This document shows positions 27,659 to 37,139 of a stretch of 64,000 bases of DNA, piece by piece. The DNA is from Xanthomonas arboricola (GTDB lineage Bacteria > Pseudomonadota > Gammaproteobacteria > Xanthomonadales > Xanthomonadaceae): contig NZ_MIGY01000003.1 in assembly GCF_002940665.1 (NCBI RefSeq), positions 1,097,573 through 1,161,572 of the forward strand, read 5' to 3'. The position numbers and the translations under genes were made by a program. The notes under the pieces are model-generated. The model was given only the letters and a program-made list of their open reading frames with translations, was not told the DNA's origin and ran no database searches. Numbering within the stretch: the stretch's first letter is position 1; every line of letters starts with the position of its first letter.

Positions 27659-28750
27659 GTGATATCCCGCCTGCCCCGCCTGCTCACGCTGCTTGCCGTC
27701 GCCTTGCTGTCGGCCTGCGCCACCCAGGCGCCGCGTGCGCCACAGCGCTCCCCGGACGCGGTCAAGGCCGACATCGCCCGGCGGCTGCCGGCCACGCTGA
27801 GCGATCGCAACGGCTGGGCCGACGATGTCTACGTGGCATTGTCCTCGCAAGGGCTGGACACCAGCGCCGAGTATATCTGCGCGGTGCTGGCGGTGACCGA
27901 GCAGGAGTCGACCTACCAGGCCAACCCGGTGGTGCCCAATCTCGGCAAGATTTCGCGCGCCGAGATCGACCGCCGCGCCAGCGCGCATCACATCCCCGGC
28001 TTCATGGTCGATGCCGCCCTGCGCATCGACTCGCCCGACGGCCGCAGCTATGCCACGCGCATCGCGGGTGCGCGCACCGAGCAGGAGCTGAGCCGCATCT
28101 TCGAAGACTTCACCGGCAGCGTGCCGCTGGGCGCGCGCCTGTTCGACGGGCTCAATCCGGTGCATACCGCCGGGCCGATGCAGGTCAGCATCGCGTTTGC
28201 CGAGCAGCATGCCGAGCGCTATCCGTATCCGCCCGGCGCCTCGATCCGCCACGAGGTGTTCAGCCGTCGCGGCGGGCTGTGGTTCGGCACCAGACACCTG
28301 CTTGGGTACCCAGCCCGTTACGACGCACTGCTGTACCGCTTCGCCGACTTCAATGCCGGCTGGCACGCCAGCCGCAATGCCGCGTTCCAGGCGGCGCTGA
28401 GCAAGGCCAGCGGCATCGCGCTGACCCTGGATGGCGACCTGCTGACGCCCGGCGCCAGCCTGGATGCGCCCGGCGGCACCGAACGCGCCGCACGCGCCCT
28501 GGGCAGCCAGCTGGCGATGAACGACCGGCAGCTGCGCCGTGCCCTGGAGGCCGGCCACTCCGCCGATTTCGAAGACACCGCGCTGTATCGCCAGGTATTT
28601 GCGCTGGCCGAGCGCAGTGCCGGCAAACCGCTGCCGCGCGCGATACTGCCCGGCATCACCCTGGAGAGCCCCAAGATCACCCGCACCCTCACCACCGCCT
28701 GGTTCGCGCAGCGGGTGAACGAGCGCTGGAAGCGCTGCATGGGCAAGTAG
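27659..28750 (+). CDS. DUF1615 lipoprotein
   Basis: A GTG start at 27659 with CTGGAG upstream gives 363 residues beginning with a lipoprotein signal (LPRLLTLLAVALLSACATQ; lipobox LSAC). The body matches the DUF1615 family as I know it: VLAVTEQESTYQANPVVPNLGKI near the front, a lysozyme-like feel around Glu in TEQESTY, and GPMQVSIAFAEQHA. Function is not established; a fold related to lytic transglycosylases is possible. It should sit in the outer membrane facing the periplasm. The gene is monocistronic. Confidence 0.88.
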   Translation: MISRLPRLLTLLAVALLSACATQAPRAPQRSPDAVKADIARRLPATLSDRNGWADDVYVALSSQGLDTSAEYICAVLAVTEQESTYQANPVVPNLGKISRAEIDRRASAHHIPGFMVDAALRIDSPDGRSYATRIAGARTEQELSRIFEDFTGSVPLGARLFDGLNPVHTAGPMQVSIAFAEQHAERYPYPPGASIRHEVFSRRGGLWFGTRHLLGYPARYDALLYRFADFNAGWHASRNAAFQAALSKASGIALTLDGDLLTPGASLDAPGGTERAARALGSQLAMNDRQLRRALEAGHSADFEDTALYRQVFALAERSAGKPLPRAILPGITLESPKITRTLTTAWFAQRVNERWKRCMGK

Positions 28751-29087
28751 GGCTGCCAGCAAAGCCGCTGCGCACCGAAACGCAAGTGCAGCGGCGGTTG
28801 CCGCGAACGGACCTGCCGCCCGCACACGTCCGCGTCTGCGCATCGTCTCCACCGCTGCGCTGTACCCGCGCCATGCGGGCAGCGCGTGACCGGTCGCGCT
28901 GCGCGGGGGCACCATCGCCGGTCGCGCCAAGCGGGAATCTGCGCGTTCTGGATCTGCCGCATTGGCGAGATAGCACCGCCTGGTCACCGGCACGACTTCC
29001 GGCAGAGGCAGCGCCCCGGCCCAGCGGGTAGCATCGGGCGGTCGCGCCGACCGCGTTGCGCGCTCCTTTCGTCCTGGAGAGTCCTAC
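28751..29087. other. Intergenic, about 340 bp
   Basis: Nothing identifiable apart from the presumed promoter and CTGGAG ribosome-binding site of the S9 peptidase gene. Confidence 0.3.
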
Positions 29088-31412
29088 ATGCCCACCCCGT
29101 CGCCGATGCGGCAGCTGTTTTCCGCCATCGTCCTGGCCGCCTTGCCGGCCATCGCCGCTGCGCAAGCCCCCACCGTCACCGCCGCCGATTACGCCCGTGC
29201 CGAGCGCCTGATCAACTACGCCGCGCAGCCGCTGGTGGACCACACCGCCACCCGCATCGGCTGGCTGGACGCCACCCACGTGGCCTATGTCGATCACGAT
29301 GCCAAGGGCAACCGGCTGCTGCAGCTGGACACCGCCACCGGCAAGAGCGCGCCGATCTTCAAGCAGCCCGCGCTGGTCGCCTCGCTCAACACGCTGCTGA
29401 AGACCGGCGACAAGCCGCTCAAGGCCGACACCTTCGCCCCGGTGGTCAAGCGCACCGCCGATGGCCGCTACCGCCTCAACGTGCGCGACACCGCGGTGGT
29501 CTGCGATGCGCGCGCACGCTGCAGCACGCTGTATGCAAAGGACAAGGCCGAGCCGGGCGTGCTGTCGCCGGACAAGCGCAGCGAAGCCTTCATCCGCAAC
29601 TGGAACCTGTGGGTGCGCGATCTCGCCAGCGGCCAGGAGACCCAGCTCACCCGCGACGGTGTGGAAAACTTCGGCTATGCCACCGACAACGCCGGCTGGC
29701 AGCACAGCGACAACGCCATCGTTGCGTGGTCGCCGGACTCGCGCAAGATCGCCACCTTCCAGCAGGACCAGCGCAAGACCGGCGACATGTACCTGGTCAG
29801 CACCAAGCTCGGGCATCCGGAACTGCAGTCGTGGAAATACCCGCTGGCCGGCGACAAGGACGTGACCATGATCGAGCGCGTGGTCATCGACGTACCCACG
29901 CGCAGCGTGCTGCGGCTGAAACTGCCGCCCGACCAGCACCGCTCCACCCTGTGCGACGACGTCAGCTGCTCGCCGGGCCTGTGGGACGATGTGAAGTGGG
30001 CGCCGGACGGCAAGACGCTGGCCTTCGTGTCCACCTCGCGCTTCCACAAGCAGGCCTGGTTGCGCATTGCCGATGTCGCCACCGGCGACGTACGCACCGC
30101 CTTCGACGAAACCGCCAAGACCTATTACGAAAGCGGCCAGGTCGCCGCCAACTGGGCGTACCTGCCCGGCAGCAACGAGGCGGTATGGTTTTCCGAGCGC
30201 AGCGACTGGGGCCAGCTGTATCTCTACGACCTGGCCACCGGCAAGCCCAAGCGCGCGATCACCACCGGCGAGGGCAACGTCACCGAATTGCTGCGCGTGG
30301 ATCCGGTGACGCGTACCGCGTGGTTCGTCGGCGTGGGCCGCAGCCCAGGCGTGGACCCGTACTACCAGCAGCTGTGGAAGGTGAGCCTGGACGGTGGTGA
30401 GCCGGTGCTGCTCACGCCGGAAGTCGCCGATCACAGCATCGCGCTGTCGCCCGATGGCGCGCGCTTTGTCGATACCTATTCCACCTCGATCACCCCGCCG
30501 GTCACGCTGTTGCGCGATGCCGGCGATGGACGCACGGTCAGTACCATTGCCACTGCCGACATCAGCCGCCTCAAGGCGGCCGGCTGGGTGCCGCCGGAGC
30601 CGATCACGGTCAAGGCGCGCGATGGCAAGACCACCCTGTATGGCCTGATGTTCAAGCCCAGTAACTTCGACCCGGCGCGCAAGTACCCGGTGATCGATTA
30701 CGTCTATCCCGGCCCGCAAACCGGCTCGGTCCGCGGCCGCGGTTTCCTTGCCGGCCATGGCGACAATCAATCGCTGGCGGAGCTGGGCTTCATCGTGGTC
30801 GCCATCGACGGCATGGGCACACCGTGGCGCTCCAAGACCTTCCACGACACCTGGTACGCCAACATGGGCGACAACACCCTGCCCGACCAGGTGGCCGGCC
30901 TGAAGGAACTGGGCCAGCGCTATCGGTGGATCGACCTGGGCCGCGTCGGCATCTGGGGCCACTCCGGCGGCGGCAATGCATCCACCGCCGCGATGCTGCG
31001 CTACCCGGATTTCTTCAAGGTGGCCTGGTCGGAAAGCGGCAACCACGACAACCGCGGCTACGAGGACGACTGGGCCGAGAAGTATCACGGCGAGCACATC
31101 GTCAACAAGGACGGCAGCTCCAACTACGACGACCAGGCCAACGCCAACCACGCCGGCAAACTCAAGGGCAAGCTGATGCTGGTGCACGGCACGCTCGACG
31201 ACAACGTGCCGCCGTATCTCACCCTGCTGGTGGCCGATGCCCTGATCAAGGCCAACAAGACCTTCGACATGCTGATGCTGCCCAACGCCAAGCACGGCTA
31301 TGGCGAGCTCACCCCGTATGTCAGCCGCCGCCGCTGGGACTACTTCGTGCAACACCTGCTCGGCGCAACGCCACCGGCCGACTACCAGATGAAGCCGATG
31401 CCCAAGAACTGA
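29088..31412 (+). CDS. Secreted S9 (prolyl-oligopeptidase/DPP IV-type) serine peptidase
   Basis: The 774-residue protein has a signal peptide (ending IAAAQA), an N-terminal eight-bladed propeller with DPP IV-like phrases (WSPDSRKIATFQQDQRK, WAPDGKTLAFVSTSR) and a C-terminal alpha/beta-hydrolase domain. The nucleophile is Ser626 in WGHSGGGN, the acid Asp704 or Asp705 in HGTLDDNV, and the base His736 in NAKHGYG. Enzymes of this type release N-terminal dipeptides with Pro or Ala in second place. Periplasmic action is expected. The gene is monocistronic. Confidence 0.94.
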   Translation: MPTPSPMRQLFSAIVLAALPAIAAAQAPTVTAADYARAERLINYAAQPLVDHTATRIGWLDATHVAYVDHDAKGNRLLQLDTATGKSAPIFKQPALVASLNTLLKTGDKPLKADTFAPVVKRTADGRYRLNVRDTAVVCDARARCSTLYAKDKAEPGVLSPDKRSEAFIRNWNLWVRDLASGQETQLTRDGVENFGYATDNAGWQHSDNAIVAWSPDSRKIATFQQDQRKTGDMYLVSTKLGHPELQSWKYPLAGDKDVTMIERVVIDVPTRSVLRLKLPPDQHRSTLCDDVSCSPGLWDDVKWAPDGKTLAFVSTSRFHKQAWLRIADVATGDVRTAFDETAKTYYESGQVAANWAYLPGSNEAVWFSERSDWGQLYLYDLATGKPKRAITTGEGNVTELLRVDPVTRTAWFVGVGRSPGVDPYYQQLWKVSLDGGEPVLLTPEVADHSIALSPDGARFVDTYSTSITPPVTLLRDAGDGRTVSTIATADISRLKAAGWVPPEPITVKARDGKTTLYGLMFKPSNFDPARKYPVIDYVYPGPQTGSVRGRGFLAGHGDNQSLAELGFIVVAIDGMGTPWRSKTFHDTWYANMGDNTLPDQVAGLKELGQRYRWIDLGRVGIWGHSGGGNASTAAMLRYPDFFKVAWSESGNHDNRGYEDDWAEKYHGEHIVNKDGSSNYDDQANANHAGKLKGKLMLVHGTLDDNVPPYLTLLVADALIKANKTFDMLMLPNAKHGYGELTPYVSRRRWDYFVQHLLGATPPADYQMKPMPKN

Positions 31413-31737
31413 GCGGTATGCACGGCACCGTTGCTTAGGGCGCCAATGCAGCACCGTGCAGACGACGAACCGCCACACGTGCCACTCGGGGTGGCGCCGG
31501 CCGTACGTGCTGGCGCTGTACGCTTCCACAGCGCCGGGACCTGCTGATGACGACTGCGCTGTGCACCGGTAAGCGGAACATCGCTGGCCGCCGACGCGCT
31601 TCAGATGGCGGGCTGACGGAAGCGTGTGGACATCCACACACCTCCGCCAGCCCGGCCACATGCTCACCAGTCCATGGCGACCCGATGCACGTGGCTCGGC
31701 AATGCAGCCATCTCATCCAACCATGCAATGCCGATCG
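31413..31737. other. Convergent intergenic region with a long hairpin
   Basis: An imperfect inverted repeat (GGGCTGACGGAAGCGTGTGG at 31610-31629 facing CCACACACCTCCGCCAGCCC to 31653) lies between the convergent S9 peptidase and pore-former genes. It may end both transcripts; no T tract is present. No gene is seen. Confidence 0.5.
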
Positions 31738-32913
31738 TCAGGCAGTGGCGGGGTCGGGAATCGTCGCGGTGGCGGGCGTTGCCTGGTTGTACTTGATCGA
31801 GGCGATTGTATTGCACAGTCCCACCAAGGTCTGCCAATCCTGGTTGGCGGAATTCAGATTGGACTGAAGCTGCGGCAGGTTCAAATTGGTAACGTTTCCG
31901 TTGCAGTTGGTCAAGTCCGTCACCACGGTATTCAACTCGGACTCAAGCTCCTGCCAGACTTGCAATACCAGGGAAATCTGCGTGCTGGCCGCTTGCGAAA
32001 GCGTGATCAATCCATTGACCTGGTCATTCAGCACCGCCAGGCTCGCCGCCTGCTGGGTCACAGCATTCATATTGCTGTTGTCGGCCTCTACCTGGCTCTT
32101 CAGCGCCTGAATCTTATTCGATGCGATGACCATCGTCGTGATCAGCGCTGCTGCGGCGACGATCCCGAATGCCAAGCCGATCCCAAACGAAAAAATTGCA
32201 ATCACCGCGCCGGTAAAGAAGGCGACACCTGCAGCAATCGCGGATGCCGTCTCGACGGTTTGCCAATGGCTGATTTCCGACTGCAGCGACGCGATATCGG
32301 CCTTGAACGCAGCGATCTTGGCCTGATCCACCGCCTGCTCCTTGGTCGAGTCAACGACTGCCTGCGACAGCACTGCCGCATCGGAGGTCAGGTTATTGCT
32401 GAATGTAGTGATGGACTGCTGGACAGTCACCGCGCTCTGCGTATAGGACGTGATTTGGGAAATCATGCTGCCGAACTGAGACTTCAGCGCAGCAATCGCA
32501 GCGGCATTGGTCGGATCGTTCTGCAGCACCGCCACCAGGGAATTGATGGTGGACATGCTGACATTGAAGGAAATGCCATAGCCCGCAATCGAGTTGGGGA
32601 TACTGACGAGATTGGTCGCAATCGGATACCAGCCATTGGCGTGAATCTGTGCATCGCTGAACGCTGTCTGGAACGTGCTGTACCACGAGGGCGAAGGCGA
32701 GATCGTCGGCAACTGCGTATTGCCGATGCCCAAGACATAAGCCATGACCGCATTATTGGCATTGAATGCGTTTGCAAGTTGCTGATCGATGGGCAAGGGA
32801 TCGTTGGAGACGGCGGCCAGTACACGCGAGGTACCGATCGCACTCGCGATGCTGGTCACCTGCGGGGCCGAACTCAGAGCAAAGGGGAAAAACGGCTTCT
32901 TCTGCGCTTGCAT
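31738..32913 (-). CDS. Alpha-helical pore-forming toxin-like protein (HBL/ClyA/XaxA-type layout)
   Basis: The 391-residue protein has no signal peptide. It consists of long amphipathic helices rich in Ser, Thr, Gln and Ala, with a single long hydrophobic hairpin (about residues 232-275: TASAIAAGVAFFTGAVIAIF then GIGLAFGIVAAAALITTMVI) followed by another coiled-coil region. This order (helix bundle, membrane hairpin, helix bundle) is that of ClyA-superfamily toxins such as HBL/Nhe and XaxA. AAGGAGA-like sequence (CAGGAGACG) precedes ATG 32913. Lower GC and different codon use from neighbours suggest acquisition. No second toxin subunit lies nearby. Family assignment rests on layout, not alignment. 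Confidence 0.72.
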   Translation of the reverse strand: MQAQKKPFFPFALSSAPQVTSIASAIGTSRVLAAVSNDPLPIDQQLANAFNANNAVMAYVLGIGNTQLPTISPSPSWYSTFQTAFSDAQIHANGWYPIATNLVSIPNSIAGYGISFNVSMSTINSLVAVLQNDPTNAAAIAALKSQFGSMISQITSYTQSAVTVQQSITTFSNNLTSDAAVLSQAVVDSTKEQAVDQAKIAAFKADIASLQSEISHWQTVETASAIAAGVAFFTGAVIAIFSFGIGLAFGIVAAAALITTMVIASNKIQALKSQVEADNSNMNAVTQQAASLAVLNDQVNGLITLSQAASTQISLVLQVWQELESELNTVVTDLTNCNGNVTNLNLPQLQSNLNSANQDWQTLVGLCNTIASIKYNQATPATATIPDPATA

Positions 32914-33393
32914 GGATCGTCTCCTGATGCTGTCAACCAATGAATCGAGGAATGTCACCGCTAGATCCGGACCGCTGGCTCCCGGAACCAGACGTTCTGT
33001 TTACCTCACGTGCGTGCTGCCCAATGAATCCATCCACCTTGGATCCATGCCCGATTGCGACCACCGATGCCCGAACCCGGACGCGTTGGGCGCTCCATCA
33101 ACGCTTGCCATTCACACAGCGACTGCCGGTTTGCTGGCACAACGGGACAGCACCGGTGATCGATGCTCTCAAGAACTTTGCCGTGCTACCTGCGAAAGCA
33201 CCGAGTGCCCGAGAACCCAGCATCCCCTAACGGATGTGCACCGACCCGTCGATTTGTCTCAGCCGGCACATCGTCCGGCAGGTGCAGGCTCTACCACGCC
33301 GATCGCCAGGGGCGTCCATGAACAGCGGATGCGCTGGTCGATCACTTCCACTGCAATGGCGATCACGCTGCATCGGGGTTCACCCCGACGCGG
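32914..33393. other. Intergenic, about 480 bp upstream of the pore-former gene
   Basis: No gene is supported. It should hold the pore-former promoter; base composition is mixed and no repeat stands out. Confidence 0.3.
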
Positions 33394-33729
33394 TCAGCCG
33401 GCAGTTCGCGTCGGCACACCCAACAAACCGATACGCCGGAACCACATTTCCAGCGGCACCGTCACCAGCGGCGGCAACGCGGCCAGCAGGCTCAGCGCCC
33501 ACGCCCACAACGGCCAGCGCAGGCGCAGTGCGGCAAGCACGCTGACCGCCACATAGAACAGGAAGGCCGCGCCATGCAGCCGCCCGAACACCCACACCAC
33601 AAGCTCGGTGGTATGCGTGCCGTACTTGAGCAACATGCCGAGCAACAACCCGGCCCAGGTCAGCCCTTCGATAAAGGCGGCCACGGCAAACAGCCGGCCG
33701 ATCGGCGACAACGCAGAAGAAGCACGCAT
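33394..33729 (-). CDS. DUF3817 membrane protein
   Basis: The 111-residue protein has three transmembrane helices and the DUF3817 hallmarks (FAVAAFIEGLTWAGLLLGMLLKY and GRLHGAAFLFYV). TGGAG precedes the ATG. Related proteins are small integral membrane proteins of unknown role, sometimes fused to transporters. It is divergent from the YiiX-like gene. Confidence 0.85.
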   Translation of the reverse strand: MRASSALSPIGRLFAVAAFIEGLTWAGLLLGMLLKYGTHTTELVVWVFGRLHGAAFLFYVAVSVLAALRLRWPLWAWALSLLAALPPLVTVPLEMWFRRIGLLGVPTRTAG

Positions 33730-33877
33730 GAAACACTCCAGACGGACAGGGATTGCCGCGACGCGATGGCGGCGGCGACGCCCGCTGGCCGCTGTAGTTT
33801 ACAGCGGGCATCGCGTGCCCGCCGCCCGCCGCCGTTCCTGGCGATAATGGTGGCCCTTGCACTCCCTGCCGCCCCCC

Positions 33878-34501
33878 ATGCGCACCCTTCTCCTGCTCGC
33901 CGTGCTTGCACTGGCACTGCTGCCCGCAACCTCCATCGCCGTACAGCTACAGGACGGCGACCTGCTGTTCGTCACCGCCGCCCGCACCGGCCTGAGCGGC
34001 GCCATCGACGATGCCACCGCCAGGCAGGATGCCCCCAGCTTCGATCATGTGGCACTGCTCGCCCATGACGCTACCGGACAGGTGCTGCTGCACGCAGACG
34101 AACAAGGCTCGCGGCAGCAGCCGCTGCAGGCATTTGTCGAAGAGGCCAACGCCAAGCATCGGCAGGTCCATGTGTACCGGCTGGCCGCAGAACACCGCAG
34201 TGCGATCCCCGGCGCCATCGCGCAGGCGCAGCGCATGCTCGGCAAGCCTTACAACACCACCTACGTGCAGGACGACAACAGCTACTACTGCTCGGACTTC
34301 ATCGAACGCGCGTTCCGCGCACAGCACGTCTTCGCCCTGCAACCGATGAACTTCAAGAACCTGCAGACCGGCAAGATCTCGCAGTACTGGACCGACTTTT
34401 ACCGCAGCAAGGGCATGGACGTACCGCAAGGCCTGCCGGGCACCAACCCGAACGATATGGCGGCCGCTCCCGTGCTGGCGTATGTCGGCCGTTTGAAGTG
34501 A
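33878..34501 (+). CDS. Secreted YiiX-like permuted NlpC/P60 cysteine hydrolase
   Basis: The 207-residue product begins with a signal peptide (RTLLLLAVLALALLPATSIA). Two motifs of the circularly permuted papain-like YiiX/YebB family are present in the permuted order: His in SFDHVALL first, then Cys in YYCSDFIERAF. LQDGDLLFV opens the domain. The enzymes are thought to cleave amide or ester bonds in lipids or peptidoglycan; the substrate is unknown. ATG 33878 is preferred over an upstream TTG at 33857. Confidence 0.88.
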   Translation: MRTLLLLAVLALALLPATSIAVQLQDGDLLFVTAARTGLSGAIDDATARQDAPSFDHVALLAHDATGQVLLHADEQGSRQQPLQAFVEEANAKHRQVHVYRLAAEHRSAIPGAIAQAQRMLGKPYNTTYVQDDNSYYCSDFIERAFRAQHVFALQPMNFKNLQTGKISQYWTDFYRSKGMDVPQGLPGTNPNDMAAAPVLAYVGRLK

Positions 34502-34510
34502 TGCGCGGGA

Positions 34511-34687
34511 ATGCCGGCGACAACAGGCGCCTGCTTCGCCAGTAAGCTAGTACAGACGCTGCGCGCGAGACAGTATCCGTCGCTGCGGCTGGAGCTGGAG
34601 GTGCTCAACGACGAAGATCACCCGAGTGTCGCGCCGCGCGGCATCACCCATGGGCTGAAGTTCCTGTTGGGCACCAAGGCTCCCTGA
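34511..34687 (+). pseudogene. C-terminal remnant of an alpha/beta-hydrolase esterase gene
   Basis: A 58-codon frame ends with SLRLELEVLNDEDHPSVAPR and then GITHGLKFLLG before a stop at 34685. This is the end of Fes/IroE-type esterases (COG2819-like), including the catalytic His in EDHPSVAP, without the serine-bearing part. No upstream sequence in any frame supplies the missing 200 or so residues. It is therefore a decayed fragment left between two intact genes. Confidence 0.7.
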
Positions 34688-34903
34688 GTGCAATGCCGCG
34701 CGCCTGGTTACGCGGCGCAAGCCGATACATTTCAGGCAGCGCATCGCAAGCACATCCAGTGCCGTGCGGGCGCCGCCAATGCACGGCATGCACAAGCTCT
34801 TGCCAACGCCCATACACACACCCCCCTAGTGTGTGCATATCCATACAGCGTGCCGCACGCAGCGCATTCCGCCTGCGATTGTTGAGCACATGCAGAGGTG
34901 TAC

Positions 34904-35365
34904 ATGGCTTTGATTCATTCCATCCTGATGGGCGCCGTCGCCGGCATGCGCTCGATGACGCCGTTGGCTGCGGTCACCAATGCAGCCCGCACCGGCAAGC
35001 TTCCTGCCGACAACGGCGCCCCGAAGCTTCTCGCCAATCCACTCGCATCGGCCGGCATGCTTGCGCTTGCCGGCGGCGAGCTGGCAGGCGACAAGATGAA
35101 GACTGCGCCCGACCGCATCGTGCTGCCCGGCATGATCGCCCGCATCGCCACCGGCGTCATCGTTGGCGCGGCGCTGGCGCCGCGCCATCAGCGCGGGGTC
35201 GCCGCCCTACTGGGTGCGAGCACGGCGGTTGCGGCCGCTTACCTCACCTTCAACCTGCGCATGCGCGCGATCGAACGCTACGGCCAGACCGGCACCGGCG
35301 TGGTCGAGGATGCGATCACGGTAGGCGCGGCGACGTTGATCATGCGCGATGCGGCCAAGCACTAG
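34904..35365 (+). CDS. DUF4126-family membrane protein
   Basis: The 153-residue protein has the DUF4126 start (IHSILMGAVAGMRSMTPLAAV) and several short hydrophobic segments (ASAGMLALAGGELAGDKM, RIATGVIVGAALA, VAALLGASTAVAAAYL). AGAGGTG precedes ATG 34904. The role of the family is unknown. A palindrome (CACACACCCCCCTAGTGTGTG, about 34815) lies in the leader and could be regulatory. Confidence 0.82.
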   Translation: MALIHSILMGAVAGMRSMTPLAAVTNAARTGKLPADNGAPKLLANPLASAGMLALAGGELAGDKMKTAPDRIVLPGMIARIATGVIVGAALAPRHQRGVAALLGASTAVAAAYLTFNLRMRAIERYGQTGTGVVEDAITVGAATLIMRDAAKH

Positions 35366-35413
35366 CGCGACGTCCCTCACCTAAGCCTGTCGCCCACTGC
35401 AACCACAGGGCGT

Positions 35414-35447
35414 GCTATGGCGACGGCTGTTCCACCGTCGCCATAGC
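35414..35447. terminator. Perfect-stem hairpin between convergent genes
   Basis: Arms of 13 bp (GCTATGGCGACGG / CCGTCGCCATAGC) with an 8-base loop lie between the DUF4126 gene (plus) and the VOC gene (minus). Position suggests a bidirectional terminator, although no T tract follows. Confidence 0.65.
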
Positions 35448-35507
35448 GAAGCGATAACCCGGTGCGCGGTCGCGCTGCGGCAGTCGCAGCGGCGCAAGTC
35501 TCACAGC

Positions 35508-35903
35508 CTACGCAGGCCGATAGATCGCACAGAGCTTGTTGCCATCCGGATCGCGGACGTAGGCCAGCCAGACCGGCCCCATGCGGCTCTCACGCAAGCC
35601 CGGCGGATCCTCGATGGACACGCCACCTGCCGCCACCGCAGCGTCGTGGAAGGCCTGCACCTGCTCGGGCGAGCCGCAGCTGAAGCCCACGGTGGCGCCG
35701 TTACCGCTGGTCGCGGGCGCATCGTCGATCGGTTCGCTGACGGCGAAGGTGCTGCCGGCATGGCGATAGAACAGGCGCACATGGCCTGAGCCGGCAGGGT
35801 TGACCAACGGTTCGGCGGCACCGAGGACGCCGCCCAGTACTGCGTCGTAGAACTGCCTGGATCGCGCAATATCGTTCGATCCCACCATCACATGATTCAG
35901 CAC
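35508..35903 (-). CDS. VOC-superfamily (glyoxalase-like) protein
   Basis: A GTG start at 35903 with AGGAG upstream gives 131 residues: LNHVMVGSNDIARSRQFYDAVLG opens the first VOC module, and PVWLAYVRDPDGNKLCAIYRPA closes the second, with the typical DPDGN turn. Such proteins bind a metal and act on small molecules or confer resistance; the substrate is unknown. The longer frame to 35933 adds non-conserved residues. Confidence 0.88.
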   Translation of the reverse strand: MLNHVMVGSNDIARSRQFYDAVLGGVLGAAEPLVNPAGSGHVRLFYRHAGSTFAVSEPIDDAPATSGNGATVGFSCGSPEQVQAFHDAAVAAGGVSIEDPPGLRESRMGPVWLAYVRDPDGNKLCAIYRPA

Positions 35904-35994
35904 GCCTCGCTCCTGTTCGTATCGAAGGCGCACAGCTTAGTGCAAGCCACGCAGTAGCGTACGTAAGCGCGGCAGCGTCCGGCGGACAGCCGCA

Positions 35995-36966
35995 TCAGCC
36001 ACGCCCATGCGGTGCCTGCAGATCCAGCACCGGCCCCAGCGGCACGATGCCGGTGGGATTGATCATGTCGTGACTCTGGTAATAATGATGCTTGATGTGC
36101 TGAAAGTTCACCGTGTCTGCGATACCGGGCATCTGATACAGCTCGCGCAGGTAGCCGGACAACTGCGGATAATCGGCAATGCGCCGCAGATTGCATTTGA
36201 AATGACCGACATACACCGCATCGAAACGCACCAGCGTGGTGAACAGGCGCCAGTCCGCTTCGGTGAGCCGGTCGCCGCACAGGTAGCGCTGCTGGCCAAG
36301 GCGCGCATCGAGCCAATCCAGACTCTCGAATAACGGCAGTACCGCCTCTTCGTACGCAGCCTGCGTGGTGGCAAAGCCCGCCTTGTATACGCCATTGTTG
36401 ACGGTGTCGTACACGCGCGCATTGATCGCATCGATCTGCTCGCGCAGCGACGCCGGATAGAAATCGCCAGCCGCAGCACCGACTTCGTCGAAGGCGCTAT
36501 TGAACATGCGGATGATGTCGGCCGACTCGTTGCTGACCACCGTATTGCGCTCGCGATCCCATAGCACCGGCACGGTCACGCGCCCGGAGTACCGCGGATC
36601 CGCCTTCAGATAGACCTCGTACAGATGCTGCGCCTGGTAGAGCGCATCGCCCACCAGGTCCGGCCCTGGCGCAAATGTCCAGCCCTGCTTGCCCATCAGC
36701 CAGTGCACCACCGACACGTCGAGCATCGACTCCAGACCTTTCAGGCGCCGGAAGATCAGCGTGCGATGCGCCCACGGGCAGGCCAGCGACACATACAGGT
36801 GATAGCGCCCGGGAGCGGCCGGAAAGCCACCCTCCCCGTGCGGGCCGGGGCTGCCGTCGCGCGTCACCCAGTTGCGGAACTGCGATTGCGAGCGCTCGAA
36901 ACGCCCACCGCTCTTGTCGGTGTCGTACCAACTGTCCTGCCACTTGCCGTCGACCAACAGGCCCAT
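35995..36966 (-). CDS. yqjG: Glutathionyl-hydroquinone reductase (Xi-class GST)
   Basis: The 323-residue protein starts MGLLVDGKWQDSWYDT and carries the Xi-class catalytic motif CPWAHR in YVSLACPWAHRTLI, in place of the Ser/Tyr of ordinary GSTs. The C-terminal all-helical domain contains ADWRLFTTLVRFDAVYV and HFKCNLRRI, typical of the family. These enzymes reduce glutathionyl-hydroquinones using glutathione. ATG 36966 matches the family start; the frame to 37089 is not needed. Confidence 0.93.
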   Translation of the reverse strand: MGLLVDGKWQDSWYDTDKSGGRFERSQSQFRNWVTRDGSPGPHGEGGFPAAPGRYHLYVSLACPWAHRTLIFRRLKGLESMLDVSVVHWLMGKQGWTFAPGPDLVGDALYQAQHLYEVYLKADPRYSGRVTVPVLWDRERNTVVSNESADIIRMFNSAFDEVGAAAGDFYPASLREQIDAINARVYDTVNNGVYKAGFATTQAAYEEAVLPLFESLDWLDARLGQQRYLCGDRLTEADWRLFTTLVRFDAVYVGHFKCNLRRIADYPQLSGYLRELYQMPGIADTVNFQHIKHHYYQSHDMINPTGIVPLGPVLDLQAPHGRG

Positions 36967-37139
36967 GCTGCCTTCTCCGCTACAACAGTAGGCCGCAACC
37001 CTAGCCCAGCCGGTCTGGAGAGTGCGTGAGCGGCCTTGCTGGCGTGAGTGGACGCGAGCAGCCAGCAGCGCCTGCAGACCAACAACCAACCATTGCCAGG
37101 CAACGATTGCCCCGCCGTGCAGCCGGCCGGCAGCGCACG

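Noticed and set aside
28689..31667. 992-residue open frame on the minus strand
   Set aside because: It lies opposite the S9 peptidase gene, whose signal peptide, propeller and catalytic triad are clear; the antisense product has no domain features.
31413..33393. Second subunit of the pore-forming toxin
   Set aside because: I looked on both strands either side of the toxin-like gene for another helical protein with a hydrophobic hairpin and found none.
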